A stretch of 55,978 nucleotides of DNA, taken from contig CALLUY010000035.1 of assembly GCA_938010615.1 (NCBI GenBank), positions 1-55,978 of the forward strand, read 5' to 3'. This document shows, in pieces, positions 16,941 to 26,028 of the stretch; position 1 is the stretch's first letter; the number at the start of each line of letters is the position of its first letter. Below the pieces are notes generated by a model. It saw only the letters and a program-made list of their open reading frames with translations, was not told the DNA's origin and made no database searches. The position numbers were made by a program, and so were the translations under genes. This DNA comes from an uncultured Pirellulaceae bacterium (GTDB lineage: Bacteria > Planctomycetota > Planctomycetia > Pirellulales > Pirellulaceae).

Positions 16941-18335
16941 TTGAACGCCGCCGAGCTACAAAAACACCTTGAAGAACACGGACAACAACACGTTCTGAAA
17001 TTCTTGGACGACCTTTCTCCAGCCGATCAGGAGTCGTTTTCGAAAACGCTCTCTGCGATTAATTTTGAGCAGCTAAACGATCTATTCAACGCCTCGTTTT
17101 CAGAATCAAGCTGGGCGGAGCTCGCTGCCGCAGCCAAGGTCCCTCCCGCCAAGACGCTCGAAGATTTCGCAAACGCGGAGTCTTACGCCGATGCGCGAGC
17201 CAAAGGACTGGAAACTCTAGCCGGCGGAAAAGTCGCCATGGTGATCGTCGCCGGAGGGCAGGGCAGTCGACTCGGTTTTGATCACCCGAAAGGCATGTTC
17301 CCGATCGGTCCCGTCAGCGATCGCACGCTGTTTCAAATCTTCTTTGAAAACGTCAAAGCTCGCGGCGCTGAATCGAACACAACGATTCCGCTCTACATCA
17401 TGACCAGCCCACCGACTCACGTGGAGACGGTTGAGTTCCTCACGGCCAACGATTGGTTTGGGGTCGCCGAGAGTGACGTTCGCGTGTTCTGCCAAGGTAC
17501 GATGCCGGCCGTCGACGAAAACGGAAAACTATTGCTGGACTCCAAAGGAAGCATCTTCCAAAGCCCCGACGGTCATGGTGGAACGCTCAAAGCTCTGGAA
17601 GTCAACGGCTGCCTCGACGACATGCAACAACGCGGCATCGAACATCTGTTTTATGCTCAAATCGACAATCCACTTGTTCAGGTTTGTCACCCGGCACTGA
17701 TTGGCTACCACGTTTTGGCCGCCTCTGAAATGACGACTCAAGTCGTGCGAAAAGTTGAGCCATTGCAGAAAGTTGGCAATGTGGTCGAAGTCGACGGCGT
17801 CGTCCAGATCATCGAATACAGTGACCTTCCCGAACAATACGCACGACAGACCAACGACGATGGTTCGATCAAGCTGTGGGCCGGAAATATCGCCGTGCAC
17901 CTGTTCACGTATGACTTCCTGAAGAAATCTGTCGCCAACGCGGACTCGCTGCCGTTTCATCGGGCTCACAAAAAGGTGCCGTTTATCGACGGAGACGGAA
18001 ATCTGGTTACTCCCGAATCACCCAACGCGTTCAAATTTGAAAAATTCATCTTCGACCTCCTTCCTTCCGCCCAAAATGCGATCGTCTGCGAAGTTGATCC
18101 AGCAGAAGGATTTTGTGCCGTGAAGAATGCTCCACCAGCGACATCTGAAACGCCTCAACACGTCAAAGACGCGATCGTGGCACTGCATCGCAGCTGGCTC
18201 GAATCAGCGGGAGCAAAAGTAAGCGAAGGTGTCAAAGTCGAAATCAGCCCAATGTTCGCAACTGACAGAGAGTCACTGGTCAAGAAGATTGAGGCAGGTA
18301 CGATTGTCGACTCAGACAAGTTCTTCGACGCCTAA
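16941..18335 (+). CDS. UDPGP-family UTP-sugar-1-phosphate uridylyltransferase (UDP-N-acetylglucosamine pyrophosphorylase-like)
   Basis: This cytosolic enzyme joins UTP and a sugar-1-phosphate to give UDP-sugar. The 464-residue product has the nucleotide-binding loop VAGGQGSRLGFDHPKGMFPI (about 93-112) and later NAFKFEKFIFDLLP, which resembles eukaryotic UAP1 more than bacterial GalU or GlmU. The substrate could be GlcNAc-1-P or Glc-1-P. The start is a TTG with AGGAGAC 6-12 bases upstream. A perfect 20-bp inverted repeat separates it from the guanylyltransferase gene downstream; both feed nucleotide-sugar pools. Confidence 0.87.
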   Translation: MNAAELQKHLEEHGQQHVLKFLDDLSPADQESFSKTLSAINFEQLNDLFNASFSESSWAELAAAAKVPPAKTLEDFANAESYADARAKGLETLAGGKVAMVIVAGGQGSRLGFDHPKGMFPIGPVSDRTLFQIFFENVKARGAESNTTIPLYIMTSPPTHVETVEFLTANDWFGVAESDVRVFCQGTMPAVDENGKLLLDSKGSIFQSPDGHGGTLKALEVNGCLDDMQQRGIEHLFYAQIDNPLVQVCHPALIGYHVLAASEMTTQVVRKVEPLQKVGNVVEVDGVVQIIEYSDLPEQYARQTNDDGSIKLWAGNIAVHLFTYDFLKKSVANADSLPFHRAHKKVPFIDGDGNLVTPESPNAFKFEKFIFDLLPSAQNAIVCEVDPAEGFCAVKNAPPATSETPQHVKDAIVALHRSWLESAGAKVSEGVKVEISPMFATDRESLVKKIEAGTIVDSDKFFDA

Positions 18336-18343
18336 CAACAAAA

Positions 18344-18398
18344 ATCACAACCCGACGCGTAAGCGAGGTACTACTGGCCTTACGCGTCGGGTTGTGAT
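18344..18398. repeat. perfect 20-bp inverted repeat between two nucleotide-sugar genes
   Basis: The arms 18344-18363 and 18379-18398 are exact reverse complements with a 15-nt loop; the core is ACCCGACGCGTAAG. No T-run follows, so it is more likely a REP-type palindrome than a classical terminator, although it can stop or stabilise transcripts. Confidence 0.8.
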
Positions 18399-18425
18399 CC
18401 TTTCCAACACACTAGGAAAACTTCA

Positions 18426-19502
18426 ATGATCTACGCAACGATTATGGCCGGCGGCGCTGGCACAAGATTCTGGCCAGCCAGCCGAAAACTTAATCCGAAA
18501 CAATTACTGAATCTCGCCGGCGATCGTTCCATGATCCAATCAACGGTCGATCGGCTCGGTGATATGTGCCCGCCGCAAAACGTGCTGGTCGTGACCAACG
18601 AAGTGCTCGTTGACGCGATTCGAAAACAATTGCCCGACGTTCCACCCGAGTCGATCATCGGAGAACCGGCCAAACGCGATACGGCTCCCTGTGTCGGCCT
18701 TGCCGCGGCGTGGGTCATGGCGATGGATCCGGAAGCCATCATGGCGGTCATGCCAGCTGACCATGTGATCTCACCGGATGAAGTGTTCCAACAGTCAATG
18801 CAACACGCAGCAAGCCTAGTCGAAGAAGACGATACGCGAATCGTAACTTTTGGCATCAAGCCAACCTATCCTGCAGAAGTGTTTGGCTACATTGAAAGCG
18901 CCGATGAATTGTCAGGCGCCAGCCTTCCAACGTTCGATGTCGCCAGGTTTCGTGAAAAACCAGACGCTAAAACTGCCGCGGAATTCTTGGAAGCCGGAAC
19001 GTTCTACTGGAACTCCGGAATCTTTGTTTGGAAAGCCAAAACGATTTTCGCGGCGCTCGAAAAATACGAACCTGAAATGGCCGCTCATTTGAAAACGATT
19101 CAAGCTTCCATCGGCACGGATGCGTTTGCGGCTACGCTTCAAAAAGAGTTCACCGCCATCAAAGGCACTTCGATCGACTACGCAGTCATGGAACGTTACG
19201 AGAACGTGAAAGTCGTCGAAGCTCCCTATCAATGGGACGACCTCGGAAACTGGACCGCCTTGCCGCGTCAACGCGGAGTCGACGAACATGGAAACACCGT
19301 CGATGCAAAACACTTGGGCATTAAGACAACCAACAGCATCGTTCGCAGCGATGACGACCACTTGATCGTGACCGTTGGCATGGAGGACTGCATCGTCGTG
19401 CGGACTCCGGATGCGACTTTGATCGCAAACAGAAATGACGAAAGCGCGGTCAAGGAAGTCGTCAAGAAGCTTGAGGAAAACGGATGGATCGAGTACCTGT
19501 AA
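18426..19502 (+). CDS. mannose-1-phosphate guanylyltransferase
   Basis: It makes GDP-mannose from GTP and mannose-1-phosphate, a precursor for polysaccharide and glycan synthesis. The 358-residue product starts with the nucleotidyltransferase loop MAGGAGTRFWPASRKLNPKQ (about 7-26) and has FREKPDAKTAAEFL and the FYWNSGIFVWKA segment typical of the family. It is a GMP-only length, without the isomerase domain of longer ManC proteins. The hydrolase gene begins 23 bp downstream, so the two may share a transcript. Confidence 0.93.
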   Translation: MIYATIMAGGAGTRFWPASRKLNPKQLLNLAGDRSMIQSTVDRLGDMCPPQNVLVVTNEVLVDAIRKQLPDVPPESIIGEPAKRDTAPCVGLAAAWVMAMDPEAIMAVMPADHVISPDEVFQQSMQHAASLVEEDDTRIVTFGIKPTYPAEVFGYIESADELSGASLPTFDVARFREKPDAKTAAEFLEAGTFYWNSGIFVWKAKTIFAALEKYEPEMAAHLKTIQASIGTDAFAATLQKEFTAIKGTSIDYAVMERYENVKVVEAPYQWDDLGNWTALPRQRGVDEHGNTVDAKHLGIKTTNSIVRSDDDHLIVTVGMEDCIVVRTPDATLIANRNDESAVKEVVKKLEENGWIEYL

Positions 19503-19525
19503 CTCGAACTCAAAAGGATCGTTTC

Positions 19526-20563
19526 ATGGAACGCGTTGCGGCTTCGTTTCTGGCCTTCACCCTGATCCTATGCTCCAGCGTTCAGGCTCAAACTACGTCT
19601 TCAGAAACAAATCCTGATTCTGAAACCAAATCCAACATCAACTGGAAGATCGCCACACTCGGTGGCACCCAATTCTGGACGGACGTTCGCGTCGAGGGTG
19701 GCTGGCGTATTCAACGCAATAGTTCGTTCGGTCATTTTCGTCTGCTGGATAGTTCTGACGTTCGCCAATCTTGGGGAACCGAAGAAGCTTGTACCGTTGC
19801 ACTCAAAGACAACATCACATCTGGGATCGTCAAGCCATACAGCGGAAAGGTTGTCATCCTGCTCCACGGATTATGCCGCACGTGGAAATCGATGACGTCA
19901 CTCGCCGAACACTTGGACTCACAAGGCTACACGGTCATCAATTTTCGCTACGCCAGTTCTCGCCAACAGGTCGGCGAACACGCTCGCTACTTGAAACGCG
20001 TCATCGGCGAGCTATCTCCTGACGTCACGGAAATCAATTTCGTTGGCCACTCTTTGGGCAACATTGTCGTTCGGCACTACATTTCGGATTGTAAAAAATC
20101 AAAGGTGCTGGATCTTGATTCGCGAATCAATCGCATGGTTATGATCGGCCCACCGAATCAGGGTTCGCGAATGGCGCGGCTGCTGAAGAACAGTGCGAGC
20201 TTCAAACTGATCGCATGCGCCAGCGGAGCAGAACTTTCGCTGGGTTGGGAAAAGCTAAGCGAAAATTTGGGGACGCCTGAATTCGAATTCGGTATCATTG
20301 CGGGAAATTACGGCGATCCCAAGGGGCTAAATAATTATCTTCTTCACGGGGAAAATGATTTCACGGTTTCCAAATGGGAAACCATGTTGCCCGGCGCAGA
20401 TGACTTCCTCGCGAGGCCACTTCTCCATTCAACCATGATGCATCAAACACAAGTTCTTGAAGCGACGACACAGTTTTTGGAAAAGGGCTATTTCATCTCG
20501 AAGGATCGCAAGAGGCCCATTGAATCACTTCCTAAAAAACCTCTCGGCAAAGAGGGACAATAG
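19526..20563 (+). CDS. secreted alpha/beta hydrolase (lipase-like)
   Basis: The 345-residue product has a signal peptide (about 1-22, ending VQAQ). An oxyanion-type HG in VVILLHGLCR follows, then the nucleophile elbow GHSLG; GPPNQGS follows the elbow as in triacylglycerol lipases and lipase-like esterases. A late His lies in the LLHSTMMH region. The frame is open from 19484, but ATG 19526 with AAAGGA upstream starts the signal peptide. The stop overlaps the GTG start of ruvX by one base, so translation is probably coupled. Confidence 0.82.
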   Translation: MERVAASFLAFTLILCSSVQAQTTSSETNPDSETKSNINWKIATLGGTQFWTDVRVEGGWRIQRNSSFGHFRLLDSSDVRQSWGTEEACTVALKDNITSGIVKPYSGKVVILLHGLCRTWKSMTSLAEHLDSQGYTVINFRYASSRQQVGEHARYLKRVIGELSPDVTEINFVGHSLGNIVVRHYISDCKKSKVLDLDSRINRMVMIGPPNQGSRMARLLKNSASFKLIACASGAELSLGWEKLSENLGTPEFEFGIIAGNYGDPKGLNNYLLHGENDFTVSKWETMLPGADDFLARPLLHSTMMHQTQVLEATTQFLEKGYFISKDRKRPIESLPKKPLGKEGQ

Positions 20564-21060
20564 TGAATACCGACGAAGAATCGCTTGAGCCGAACTCAGA
20601 TCTCATCCCGCAGTCTGGACGCGTCGTCGGCATCGATTTCGGTACGGCACGAATCGGAGTCGCCATTAGTGATCCTGGTCAATCGATCGCCAGCCCAATG
20701 GAAATTCGGCAGGTCCAGAATCCAGAATCCGACGCCAAGTACTTTCAACAAATCGCCAAAGTCGAACAGCCGGCCGGATTTGTGGTCGGCTTGCCACTTC
20801 ACATGAGCGGCGACCAGAGCAAAAAGTCACAAGAAGCAGTTGCGTTTGGTCAATGGTTACGAGAAGTCACCGGTCTGCCAGTCGCTTGGCATGACGAAAG
20901 GTACTCGACCGCGATGGCGAAAGAAGTTTGCCAACAGCTTGGTCTTTCGGGAGCAAAGCGGAAGGCTCACCTGGACAAAATTGCCGCACAGGTGATTCTG
21001 TCATCGTGGTTAGAACGGAAGGATCGTACGGGAGATCAAGCCGTATCGCTGGAAGACTAA
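20563..21060 (+). CDS. ruvX: RuvX/YqgF-family Holliday-junction resolvase-like nuclease
   Basis: The 165-residue product has an RNase H-like fold. The first acidic motif is VVGIDFGTARIGVAIS (about 21-36). FVVGLPLHMSG (about 71-81) and the HDERYSTAMA segment carry the other active-site residues. In bacteria YqgF is linked to 16S rRNA 5'-end maturation and to junction cleavage. The start is GTG, overlapping the previous stop by one base. The product is longer than E. coli YqgF by about 20 N-terminal residues. Confidence 0.92.
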   Translation: MNTDEESLEPNSDLIPQSGRVVGIDFGTARIGVAISDPGQSIASPMEIRQVQNPESDAKYFQQIAKVEQPAGFVVGLPLHMSGDQSKKSQEAVAFGQWLREVTGLPVAWHDERYSTAMAKEVCQQLGLSGAKRKAHLDKIAAQVILSSWLERKDRTGDQAVSLED

Positions 21061-21187
21061 ATGAAGTCGCTCGTTTCTCCGAACCGATAGCGGGCGGGAT
21101 CGAGAACTTAACTTTCGGGAGCAAGTTTCAAGTAATTGAACGGATGCCTCGGCTCGCTACCAACTCGGAGAGTTGGGCGACATTGAC

Positions 21188-22549
21188 CTAGTACTTCTTT
21201 CCGGCTCTCAACGCATCGAGCTGTCCTTCAAGCTTACGAATCGCTCGTTCTGCTTCGCCATTTTTTGAAGCCAAAACCCGCTTGGCTTTCGCAAGCTTGT
21301 CACGTTCGGCGTACACATCTTTGATGCGTTGGGAAATTTCCCGTTTCATTCGCTCAAGCTCTTCAATTTTCGCAGAATGCGCTTCGAATCCCTCTTTGCT
21401 TTCGTCGACGATCTTTTTGTTGGCCAGCAGCTGGTTTCGCATCTCTTCGATTTCTTTCTCGGACGACTTAATTCGATCTGCATAAACATTGACTGGTGAA
21501 AACTCACCCGTTTTAAGCTTCTCGATCACCGACAAAACTGAGTCGACAGGAATCGCCAGACTAGAGACTCGGCCCGCTCGGGCGATATTAATGCCGACGA
21601 TTTGGCCGTCCAAGTTAACGACTGGACCACCACATTGGTTTCTTTCCAAAGCCATATCATGCTGAAACGCGCGAGGAAAATCTTTCCCGCGTGGACTTAG
21701 CCGACTGCCCATACTGTTTTGAGCTCGACTGCGACTGTTCATTGGACTCGTTTGCTGTGCGTCGGCGAGTGTCAGCTTGATCGCCAGTTCCTTATCCTCA
21801 CGTTTCACCGTCAGAGCGATTTCAGATCCGGGTGAATAGGTTCCAATCGCTTCCACCAATTCTTCACGATTCTTAATCTCCAGAGAGTCAATTTTTACGA
21901 TGATATCAGAAGCCCGCAATTTGGATTTCTTGGCAGGCGAGTTGTCAACAATTTTGGTAATCAGCACACCACCGTCATCTGATTCATTCGACATCTGAAT
22001 CCCGATGAATGCGCGTGACGGCGGAATCTTTCGCTCATTGACACCAACAACGCCGACGGTCAACGACCCGTTCTGATCCGTGGGTGAAACCAACCACATA
22101 CCTCGAGTCGGTGCCTCTGTCATCTGAAGCGGAGCTTCAGCCAAGCCCTTAGCGTCAATTTTCAGTAACGCCAAATCATTTTCAATGTCGATTCCATATA
22201 CACTTGCCGGCACGACGTCACCATTTGGCAAGCGACATTTTAGCTCACCTCGCATTTCACTGGCCTTAGTCAAAACTAATCCGCTTTCGTCGACAATGGT
22301 CCCAACAGCGATTTGCCGACGACCACTTTGGACCTTAACCGTCGAATCACTTGCTGAAATCGCGAGCGACTTGAAAACCGAGATCAACGCGGAGTCTTTC
22401 TTGGATAGCGAACGCATCGTGCGTTTCTCTTTTTTCTCGCTGCTTTTTTCGTCGTCAGACTGTGCCATCGCAGACACGACACTCAAACAGGCAACACAAA
22501 AGAATGCGACAAGCGTGGTGACAGCGGAATAGTTGTTTGGCTTTTTCAT
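21188..22549 (-). CDS. degenerate HtrA-like protein with a PDZ domain inside the protease fold and a C-terminal coiled coil
   Basis: The 453-residue product has a signal peptide (about 1-29). The N-terminal half of a trypsin-like domain follows, with LVLTKASEM where HtrA has the catalytic His region, so the His is missing; the Asp region IENDLALLKI is kept. A PDZ domain (about 180-262) comes before the second half of the fold, where NQCGGP puts Cys306 in place of the catalytic serine. A charged coiled coil (about 355-453) ends the protein. ATG 22549 is chosen over the longer frame because it starts the signal peptide. It lies 63 bp after the active paralogue on the same strand. It is most likely a substrate-binding or regulatory pseudo-protease. 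Confidence 0.82.
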   Translation of the reverse strand: MKKPNNYSAVTTLVAFFCVACLSVVSAMAQSDDEKSSEKKEKRTMRSLSKKDSALISVFKSLAISASDSTVKVQSGRRQIAVGTIVDESGLVLTKASEMRGELKCRLPNGDVVPASVYGIDIENDLALLKIDAKGLAEAPLQMTEAPTRGMWLVSPTDQNGSLTVGVVGVNERKIPPSRAFIGIQMSNESDDGGVLITKIVDNSPAKKSKLRASDIIVKIDSLEIKNREELVEAIGTYSPGSEIALTVKREDKELAIKLTLADAQQTSPMNSRSRAQNSMGSRLSPRGKDFPRAFQHDMALERNQCGGPVVNLDGQIVGINIARAGRVSSLAIPVDSVLSVIEKLKTGEFSPVNVYADRIKSSEKEIEEMRNQLLANKKIVDESKEGFEAHSAKIEELERMKREISQRIKDVYAERDKLAKAKRVLASKNGEAERAIRKLEGQLDALRAGKKY

Positions 22550-22612
22550 GATGTGACTCTTTGCATTTTCTCGTTTGTATAAAACCATCAGTTCTGTTGG
22601 AAGCCAATAGGC

Positions 22613-23992
22613 TTATCTGATCCCCCTCAGCAAACTCTTTTCGCCGAGGACTACATTGAGGATTTTGTTTTTGCCTTTTCGCCGCACCTCGAATTCGACT
22701 TCCTGATAGGGCTTCAGATTCGAAATCGCGTCGTCGAATTGCAGTTTGTCATAAATTTCTTTTTCACCAATTCGAATGATTCGATCTGAAACTTTCAAAC
22801 CAGACCGATCGGCCAGCGAACGGCGCGTAACGGAATCAATCACATTGGATTCGCCGCGGAGCTTGATGCTGAGCTCAGCTTGCCGGTCGAGAACCACAGG
22901 TTCAAGCAGCGCAGTCCAATTGTTCAGGAATTCATTTGAGGGTACATGAAAGTTCTCACGCAACAATCGACCAATTTTACTATGGATACCGACGACACTG
23001 CCATCCATTGCAATCAGTGGTCCACCCGAGTCACCTCCCACGAGGGAACAGTCAGTGCGAACGACATCTTTAGTGATTTGATTGACTCGACCGACACGCA
23101 GCACAATCCCTCGATCCTTATCAAGGCCCCCTGGGTGGCCGACCGCGATGATCCACTGGCCGAGCTTAAGTTGGTCTGAGTCTCCGATTTCGAGGTAGCT
23201 AAACGACGGCAGGTCATCCTGAATTTTGAATCGTTCCCGCTTTGCTGGCGGCTTTTCTTCTTCATCGGAATCAGTTTCTGATTCTTCGTCGTCTGAATCT
23301 TCTTCGTCCGGCTCTTCTTCAGTTTCCCCTTCTTCAGTTTCCTCTTCTTCAGTTTCGTCTTCGTCTGTTTCCTCTTCGTCTGCTTCTTCTTCTTCAGCTT
23401 CTTCTTCAGCTTCTTCTTCTGATTCCTCTTCGTCTGACGCAACTTCAGAATCGCTTTTCGCTGGAATCATTTCGTAAATACGTAGCAGGCCAGCGTCGAG
23501 ACCTCGATCAAGCCCAAGTGTTTGTGCTTTGGCCATAGAACCGTCTGGAAAAGTGATCACAGCATTTCGATTGGGAATTGAGATCACGTGAGCTGCGGTC
23601 AGGATGTACCCATCGCTCGTTATGACAACACCGCTACCTTGTCCCATACCGGATCGAATATTGACAACGGCTGGTTCGACACGCTCATAAAGACTCGCAA
23701 CGTGGGCTTGCATCGCTTTTAGTTGCTCGATCGAATCGGGTGCGACGCCCTCGTTGAGGAACTCCAAACCTGTGAGCTCAGATTGATCGACCAAACGAGA
23801 AAGCGTTTTGTCATCGTCATCGATCTCACCAAGGATCGAATCTTCATCAAGCGTGAACTGCTTATCAAGCGACACGCTCGCTTCGGCATTTTCCGATTCT
23901 TGCTGTGCGAAGCTTGGCAGTGAGAAGGTTGCAAAGAACAACAATGCTGAACAGCAGAGAAATGCAGCCTGTAGACGTGTTCGGTGTGTCAT
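22613..23992 (-). CDS. S1C (HtrA/DegP-like) serine protease with PDZ domain and a highly acidic insert
   Basis: The 459-residue secreted protease has an intact triad: His135 in LTAAHV, Asp166 in RGLDAGLLRI and Ser322 in GGDSGGP. A signal peptide (about 1-29) and a helical region (about 80-105) come first. A Glu/Asp-rich low-complexity insert of about 65 residues (181-247) sits between the Asp and Ser parts. A PDZ domain (about 375-445) ends the protein. ATG 23992 starts the signal peptide; the longer frame from 24013 adds seven unlikely residues. It is the first gene of a two-gene operon with the degenerate paralogue. The insert may bind calcium or basic clients, which is inference. Confidence 0.9.
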   Translation of the reverse strand: MTHRTRLQAAFLCCSALLFFATFSLPSFAQQESENAEASVSLDKQFTLDEDSILGEIDDDDKTLSRLVDQSELTGLEFLNEGVAPDSIEQLKAMQAHVASLYERVEPAVVNIRSGMGQGSGVVITSDGYILTAAHVISIPNRNAVITFPDGSMAKAQTLGLDRGLDAGLLRIYEMIPAKSDSEVASDEEESEEEAEEEAEEEEADEEETDEDETEEEETEEGETEEEPDEEDSDDEESETDSDEEEKPPAKRERFKIQDDLPSFSYLEIGDSDQLKLGQWIIAVGHPGGLDKDRGIVLRVGRVNQITKDVVRTDCSLVGGDSGGPLIAMDGSVVGIHSKIGRLLRENFHVPSNEFLNNWTALLEPVVLDRQAELSIKLRGESNVIDSVTRRSLADRSGLKVSDRIIRIGEKEIYDKLQFDDAISNLKPYQEVEFEVRRKGKNKILNVVLGEKSLLRGIR

Positions 23993-24177
23993 CCAAATTC
24001 CGAGGTAAATCAAACAACCTATTAGTTCAGTATTTACAGTTTATCACGAGAACACGATAAAGCTGAGGTCCTCAAGTGTAGGTTGCAGTTGGGGCTTGGT
24101 AGATCTTCGAGACCGCAAAATTAAACCCTGATGCACGAACAAACCTCACAACTGATGCGATTCGACGGGAAAAACAC

Positions 24178-25020
24178 GTGAAAAGACTGGTTATTGGCTG
24201 TGGATTCCTCGGATTGCCGCTGGCTCGCCGTTGGCAAAACGTTGGAGATACCGTTTTCGCCACCACACGAAACAAACAAACTGCCTCCGAATTTTCTGGC
24301 TTTGGACTCCATCCTTTGGTGTTGGACACTACCGATCCCGTCTCATTGAAGCAGCTCCAGCAGCAGTCGTTTGACACCGTTGTCGTTGCCGTCGGAATGG
24401 ACAGGAGCCGCTACGATAGCGTCCATCATGTCTACGTTGACGGACTGGAAAACGTTCTGAAAAATCTCAGCAACGACATCGGTCAGCTGATTTATGTGAG
24501 CTCAACTGGCGTCTTCGGAGACTTCGGTGGCGAGTGGGTCGATGAGTCTTCGCCGACTGATCCTCAGCGTGACGGCGGAAAAGCATGCCTCGCGGCGGAA
24601 CAGCTTTTACAGTCGAGTCGCTTTTCAGATCGAGCCACCGTCTTGCGTATGTCGGGGCTGTATGGGAACGAACGTGTTCCGACTAAATCAGCCGTCGAAT
24701 CGAAACAATGGAACAAGCTTTCGGCGACGGGCTACTTAAATCTAGTTCACGTCGATGATGCAGTGAGCGCGGTTTGCATCGCTGCGGAGCAGAACCTCGG
24801 CGGCGAAATGTTTCTGGTTTCAGATTCCAATCCGACCTTGCGTCGCGAGTACTACCAATTCCTCGCTGACAAGTTTGAGCTTGGCCCAATTCCTTGGGCG
24901 GATGTGGCTCCCGATCCGAATTCACGTGGCGCGAGCAGCAAGCGTATCAGTAACCGAAAGTTCCTTAAGCAAACTGGGCTCGTGTTGAAGCATCCTGATT
25001 TTCGCAGCGGATTGAGTTAG
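24178..25020 (+). CDS. SDR-type NAD(P)-dependent epimerase/dehydratase-like protein
   Basis: The 280-residue product has the Rossmann loop VIGCGFLGLPLARRW (about 5-19) and an IYVSSTGVFG strand-loop. The following YxxxK is not clear: the segment is GGKACLAAEQLL, so the catalytic Tyr seems absent. Atypical SDRs such as the YeeZ group have the same layout. A substrate cannot be read from the sequence. The start is GTG 24178. The gene is divergent from the protease operon across a 185-bp gap. Confidence 0.8.
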   Translation: MKRLVIGCGFLGLPLARRWQNVGDTVFATTRNKQTASEFSGFGLHPLVLDTTDPVSLKQLQQQSFDTVVVAVGMDRSRYDSVHHVYVDGLENVLKNLSNDIGQLIYVSSTGVFGDFGGEWVDESSPTDPQRDGGKACLAAEQLLQSSRFSDRATVLRMSGLYGNERVPTKSAVESKQWNKLSATGYLNLVHVDDAVSAVCIAAEQNLGGEMFLVSDSNPTLRREYYQFLADKFELGPIPWADVAPDPNSRGASSKRISNRKFLKQTGLVLKHPDFRSGLS

Positions 25021-25022
25021 GT

Positions 25023-25237
25023 CGTAGTGGAACTCGTAAACAGTTCCATAGCCAATCGGAAACTTTGGAAGTCGTGACGACTTCCGCTACTGGAATCAGC
25101 TTCGTTGAACCGTATTGCATTAAGAACCGAGCGACATTGGGTCGAGTTTTCTGCTGTCGAGAAAGTTCGCTAAATCTGGTGGCATAAGCCTCTGGCTTGT
25201 GATCTGCATGCCCACAGGCCAGAGGCCTATGCCACCT
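25023..25237. repeat. inverted repeat plus partial copy (C) of the interspersed element
   Basis: 25023-25036 is an imperfect inverted match to 25077-25090. At 25100-25121 there is the outer TTGAACCGTATTGC end of the interspersed element, and 25178-25237 is its inner hairpin with a changed loop. The 446-bp gap up to the next gene holds these plus about 190 bp in which I see no feature other than the ribosome site of the next gene. Confidence 0.7.
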
Positions 25238-25466
25238 CGGACCTTGCCAGCACTTCGCGCCGCAAAGTCGACGCAGCCAAACGACTCGCCGCCTGTTTCG
25301 CGCTGGTTCCGACTGTTCTTCAGATTGTGCCGGCATTGATGCATATTCTGTTAAATGCAATTGCGCCGGTGTGCCGAAGAGAAGTTTTGAGTGGAACGTT
25401 CCCGATTTCGTTCCAATGTCAGGACCCAGTTTCAGGCGGCACAGCCGTCCCAACGGAGGAATCTCC

Positions 25467-25793
25467 ATGATTCGACGAATTTGCGTTGTTGCCGTTTGCG
25501 CTATCGCGCTCACGCTGGTCACAAGTCAGACCAGCCAGGCACAGGAAAAAGGTTATGGAGCCAGTTGGGGATCCCGGCAAACTTCGCAGAACCTTAGCCG
25601 CTTCTATCACTACCCGTACGTCACGTACCCCCAAAACTACTGGGGTAACGAGTACTATCGCAGTGCGGACAACATGTACCATCGGTATCCACCAGAAATG
25701 CGGATCCCTGTCTACAACAAGCAATGGCACAACTACTACCCGAAGCCTCGCCGTTACCACTGGGGTCACCAGTTCATCACGGACGTATTTTAA
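25467..25793 (+). CDS. small secreted Tyr/Pro-rich protein of unknown function
   Basis: The 108-residue product has a signal peptide (about 1-28, ending SQAQ). A mature part rich in Tyr, His, Arg and Pro follows (RFYHYPYVTYPQNYWGN, RYPPEMRIPVYNK). I recall similar short Tyr-rich exported proteins in other planctomycetes, but I cannot give a function. ATG 25467 follows GGAGGAATC at a good distance; the longer open frame from 25371 lacks this. A strong terminator follows. Confidence 0.78.
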   Translation: MIRRICVVAVCAIALTLVTSQTSQAQEKGYGASWGSRQTSQNLSRFYHYPYVTYPQNYWGNEYYRSADNMYHRYPPEMRIPVYNKQWHNYYPKPRRYHWGHQFITDVF

Positions 25794-25843
25794 GCGACCG
25801 ATTGTTGTGACAACCAACAGAATAAGCTTCGCTTGAAGCCCAT

Positions 25844-25876
25844 AAACGCCCTGTTCTCCTTCAGGGCGTTTTTTTG
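25844..25876 (+). terminator. Rho-independent terminator
   Basis: AACGCCCT and AGGGCGTT form an 8-bp stem with a 9-nt loop followed by TTTTT, 50 bp after the Tyr-rich gene. Confidence 0.9.
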
Positions 25877-25929
25877 TTTCGCTGTTGCAAATCCGTTTCG
25901 ATCGACATTTCGAGTCAACGCAGAAAATC

Positions 25930-25985
25930 TTTACACATATTTTCGAACTGTAACTATTGACCTGCGTAGCTCATGGGTGATACTA
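25930..25985 (+). promoter_or_regulatory. possible promoter region of the first Cys/His protein
   Basis: TTGACC at 25957-25962 is followed about 15-18 nt later by TGATAC/ATACTA. The 9-mer TTTACACAT at 25930-25938 also occurs at 31333-31341 ahead of the paralogue. A palindrome, CCAGAAC and GTTCTGG, lies just downstream, around 26000-26023, next to the gene start. The spacing of the 9-mer to TTGAC differs between the two sites, so a shared operator is only a possibility. Confidence 0.3.
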
Positions 25986-26028
25986 CCTATGTCGGGCCGC
26001 CAGAACATCTTTTTCTGTTCTGGTCACA

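Noticed and set aside
23226..23477. Ser-rich forward open frame
   Set aside because: It lies opposite the acidic insert of the protease gene at 22613 and arises from its repeated GAA and GAG codons.
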